Part shown: one piece after another, positions 63,280-64,000 of the stretch | Numbering within the stretch: the first letter of the stretch is position 1 | Layout of the letters: each line of letters opens with the position of its first letter | From: Streblospio benedicti | Taxonomy: Eukaryota > Annelida > Polychaeta > Spionida > Spionidae | Assembly: GCA_019095985.1 (NCBI GenBank) | Contig: CM032661.1 | Location: forward strand, 31,379,625-31,443,624 | Reading direction: 5' to 3' | Length of the DNA: 64,000 nucleotides | Notes under the pieces: generated by a model | Database searches by the model: none | The model's input: the letters and a program-made list of their open reading frames with translations, nothing else | What the model was told of the DNA's origin: nothing | Program-made: the position numbers and the translations under genes

Positions 63280-64000
63280 TGTACACAACTACAGCATTGA
63301 CGGACGAGATGGGAGCACAAAGAGATCTCAAAGCTGGGGCTGCAATGCATAGCAAAGTGGCTACAAGGCTGCAATTTAAATCATGAACACATTTATGTAG
63401 TTTGTGTGTACACTGAATATCAAAGGCTCGCTTTGTTGGTGCTCAAAGCTTGCTTTTGAGCCATTGATATCTTCCTAATTAGGTCAACATATGCATGAGA
63501 ATAAGAATATATTATTGGCACCTAACAGTGTCAGTATAGCCAAAGAAAATGACACTTACCATATACATATATGGAAATGAATTGATAATATATATCGTAT
63601 CAAAATAATGCATTAGGTGATATTGATAGGTCTATGCAAATTAGCGAGAGCTCATTTTATAGGTTACATTTGGGAAGGACATAGAGGGTCACATACCAGA
63701 ATTAAAGAACACACCTACCATGTCATTCAGATATCATATCATAATAGAGTAATGACCAAAGAATCCAGAGGAATCATATGTGATCCATTTTATAGATGCT
63801 CATTCTAATAGAATGACAAGTGAACTTGTTCCTTTAATATCTTAGCAAACAAGGACAATAATCTACAACTAACAATGTCCCCCATCTACTACTATGCTGT
63901 GATACACCCACCATAATATAATAAGGGAGAAGCAGCTGAATAATACATGACTAGCTTCATTACCAGCCCCGGGAGGGTCTAAACATAGACTGGCGGCGGC
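63280..64000. other. Window end, nothing recognised
   Basis: A+T-rich DNA. The last bases turn GC-rich (CTGGCGGCGGC), so another island may begin beyond the window. Confidence 0.4.

Noticed and set aside
36150-63990. NETO signal-peptide exon
   Set aside because: I looked for a minus-strand Met-hydrophobic segment ending in phase 1 with a donor and found none convincing. It probably lies outside the window.

Overview
This window looks like marine-invertebrate nuclear DNA. It is A+T-rich and intron-rich, with GT-AG splice signals and heavy loads of short inverted-repeat transposons, tRNA-derived SINEs, a CR1-like LINE, a Penelope-like element, a Crypton remnant and a BEL/Pao fragment. Nothing in it looks bacterial. 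I cannot fix the phylum; amphioxus, hemichordates, echinoderms and molluscs all carry this mix of elements. One 100-base assembly gap lies at 24590-24689.

The main gene is on the minus strand, from 35657 down to 9752. It is a NETO (neuropilin and tolloid-like) gene, an auxiliary subunit family of ionotropic glutamate receptors. Its exons give CUB1 (35.6, 29.5 and 27.9 kb), a Pro/Ala linker (25.65 kb), CUB2 (12.9, 12.65 and 12.1 kb), an LDLa module (11.6 kb), a transmembrane helix (11.3 kb) and a long cytoplasmic tail (11.0-9.75 kb). Exon phases agree from one exon to the next, apart from the damaged CUB2 middle exon. The signal-peptide exon is not seen and probably lies beyond 64 kb, so 35.7-64 kb is read as 5' intron. 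As written the gene has three problems: one CUB2 exon is reduced to about 30 nt against a small transposon, the two halves of the LDLa exon are in different frames, and the tail changes frame near 10.37 kb. The cause may be assembly error, a bad allele or gene decay; the sequence alone does not say.

The intron between 13.0 and 25.6 kb holds a second copy of a CUB1 exon inside a duplicated block that pairs with sequence just right of the gap. It also holds a Penelope-like element and a plus-strand set of exons (18.4-21.1 kb) coding for an unrecognised protein with an Asn-Thr-Cys-x-x-Asp motif. That nested gene is my best candidate for something undescribed.

From 0 to 9 kb there are only transposon remnants and the probable NETO 3' UTR. 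From 32 to 63 kb there is a dense field of one pogo-like MITE family (about 18 copies, against one seen to the left), other MITE families, SINEs, local tandem duplications and several GC-rich, repeat-free islands that may be regulatory DNA. Two tandem arrays near NETO exons carry repeated copies of the exon-intron junctions themselves.
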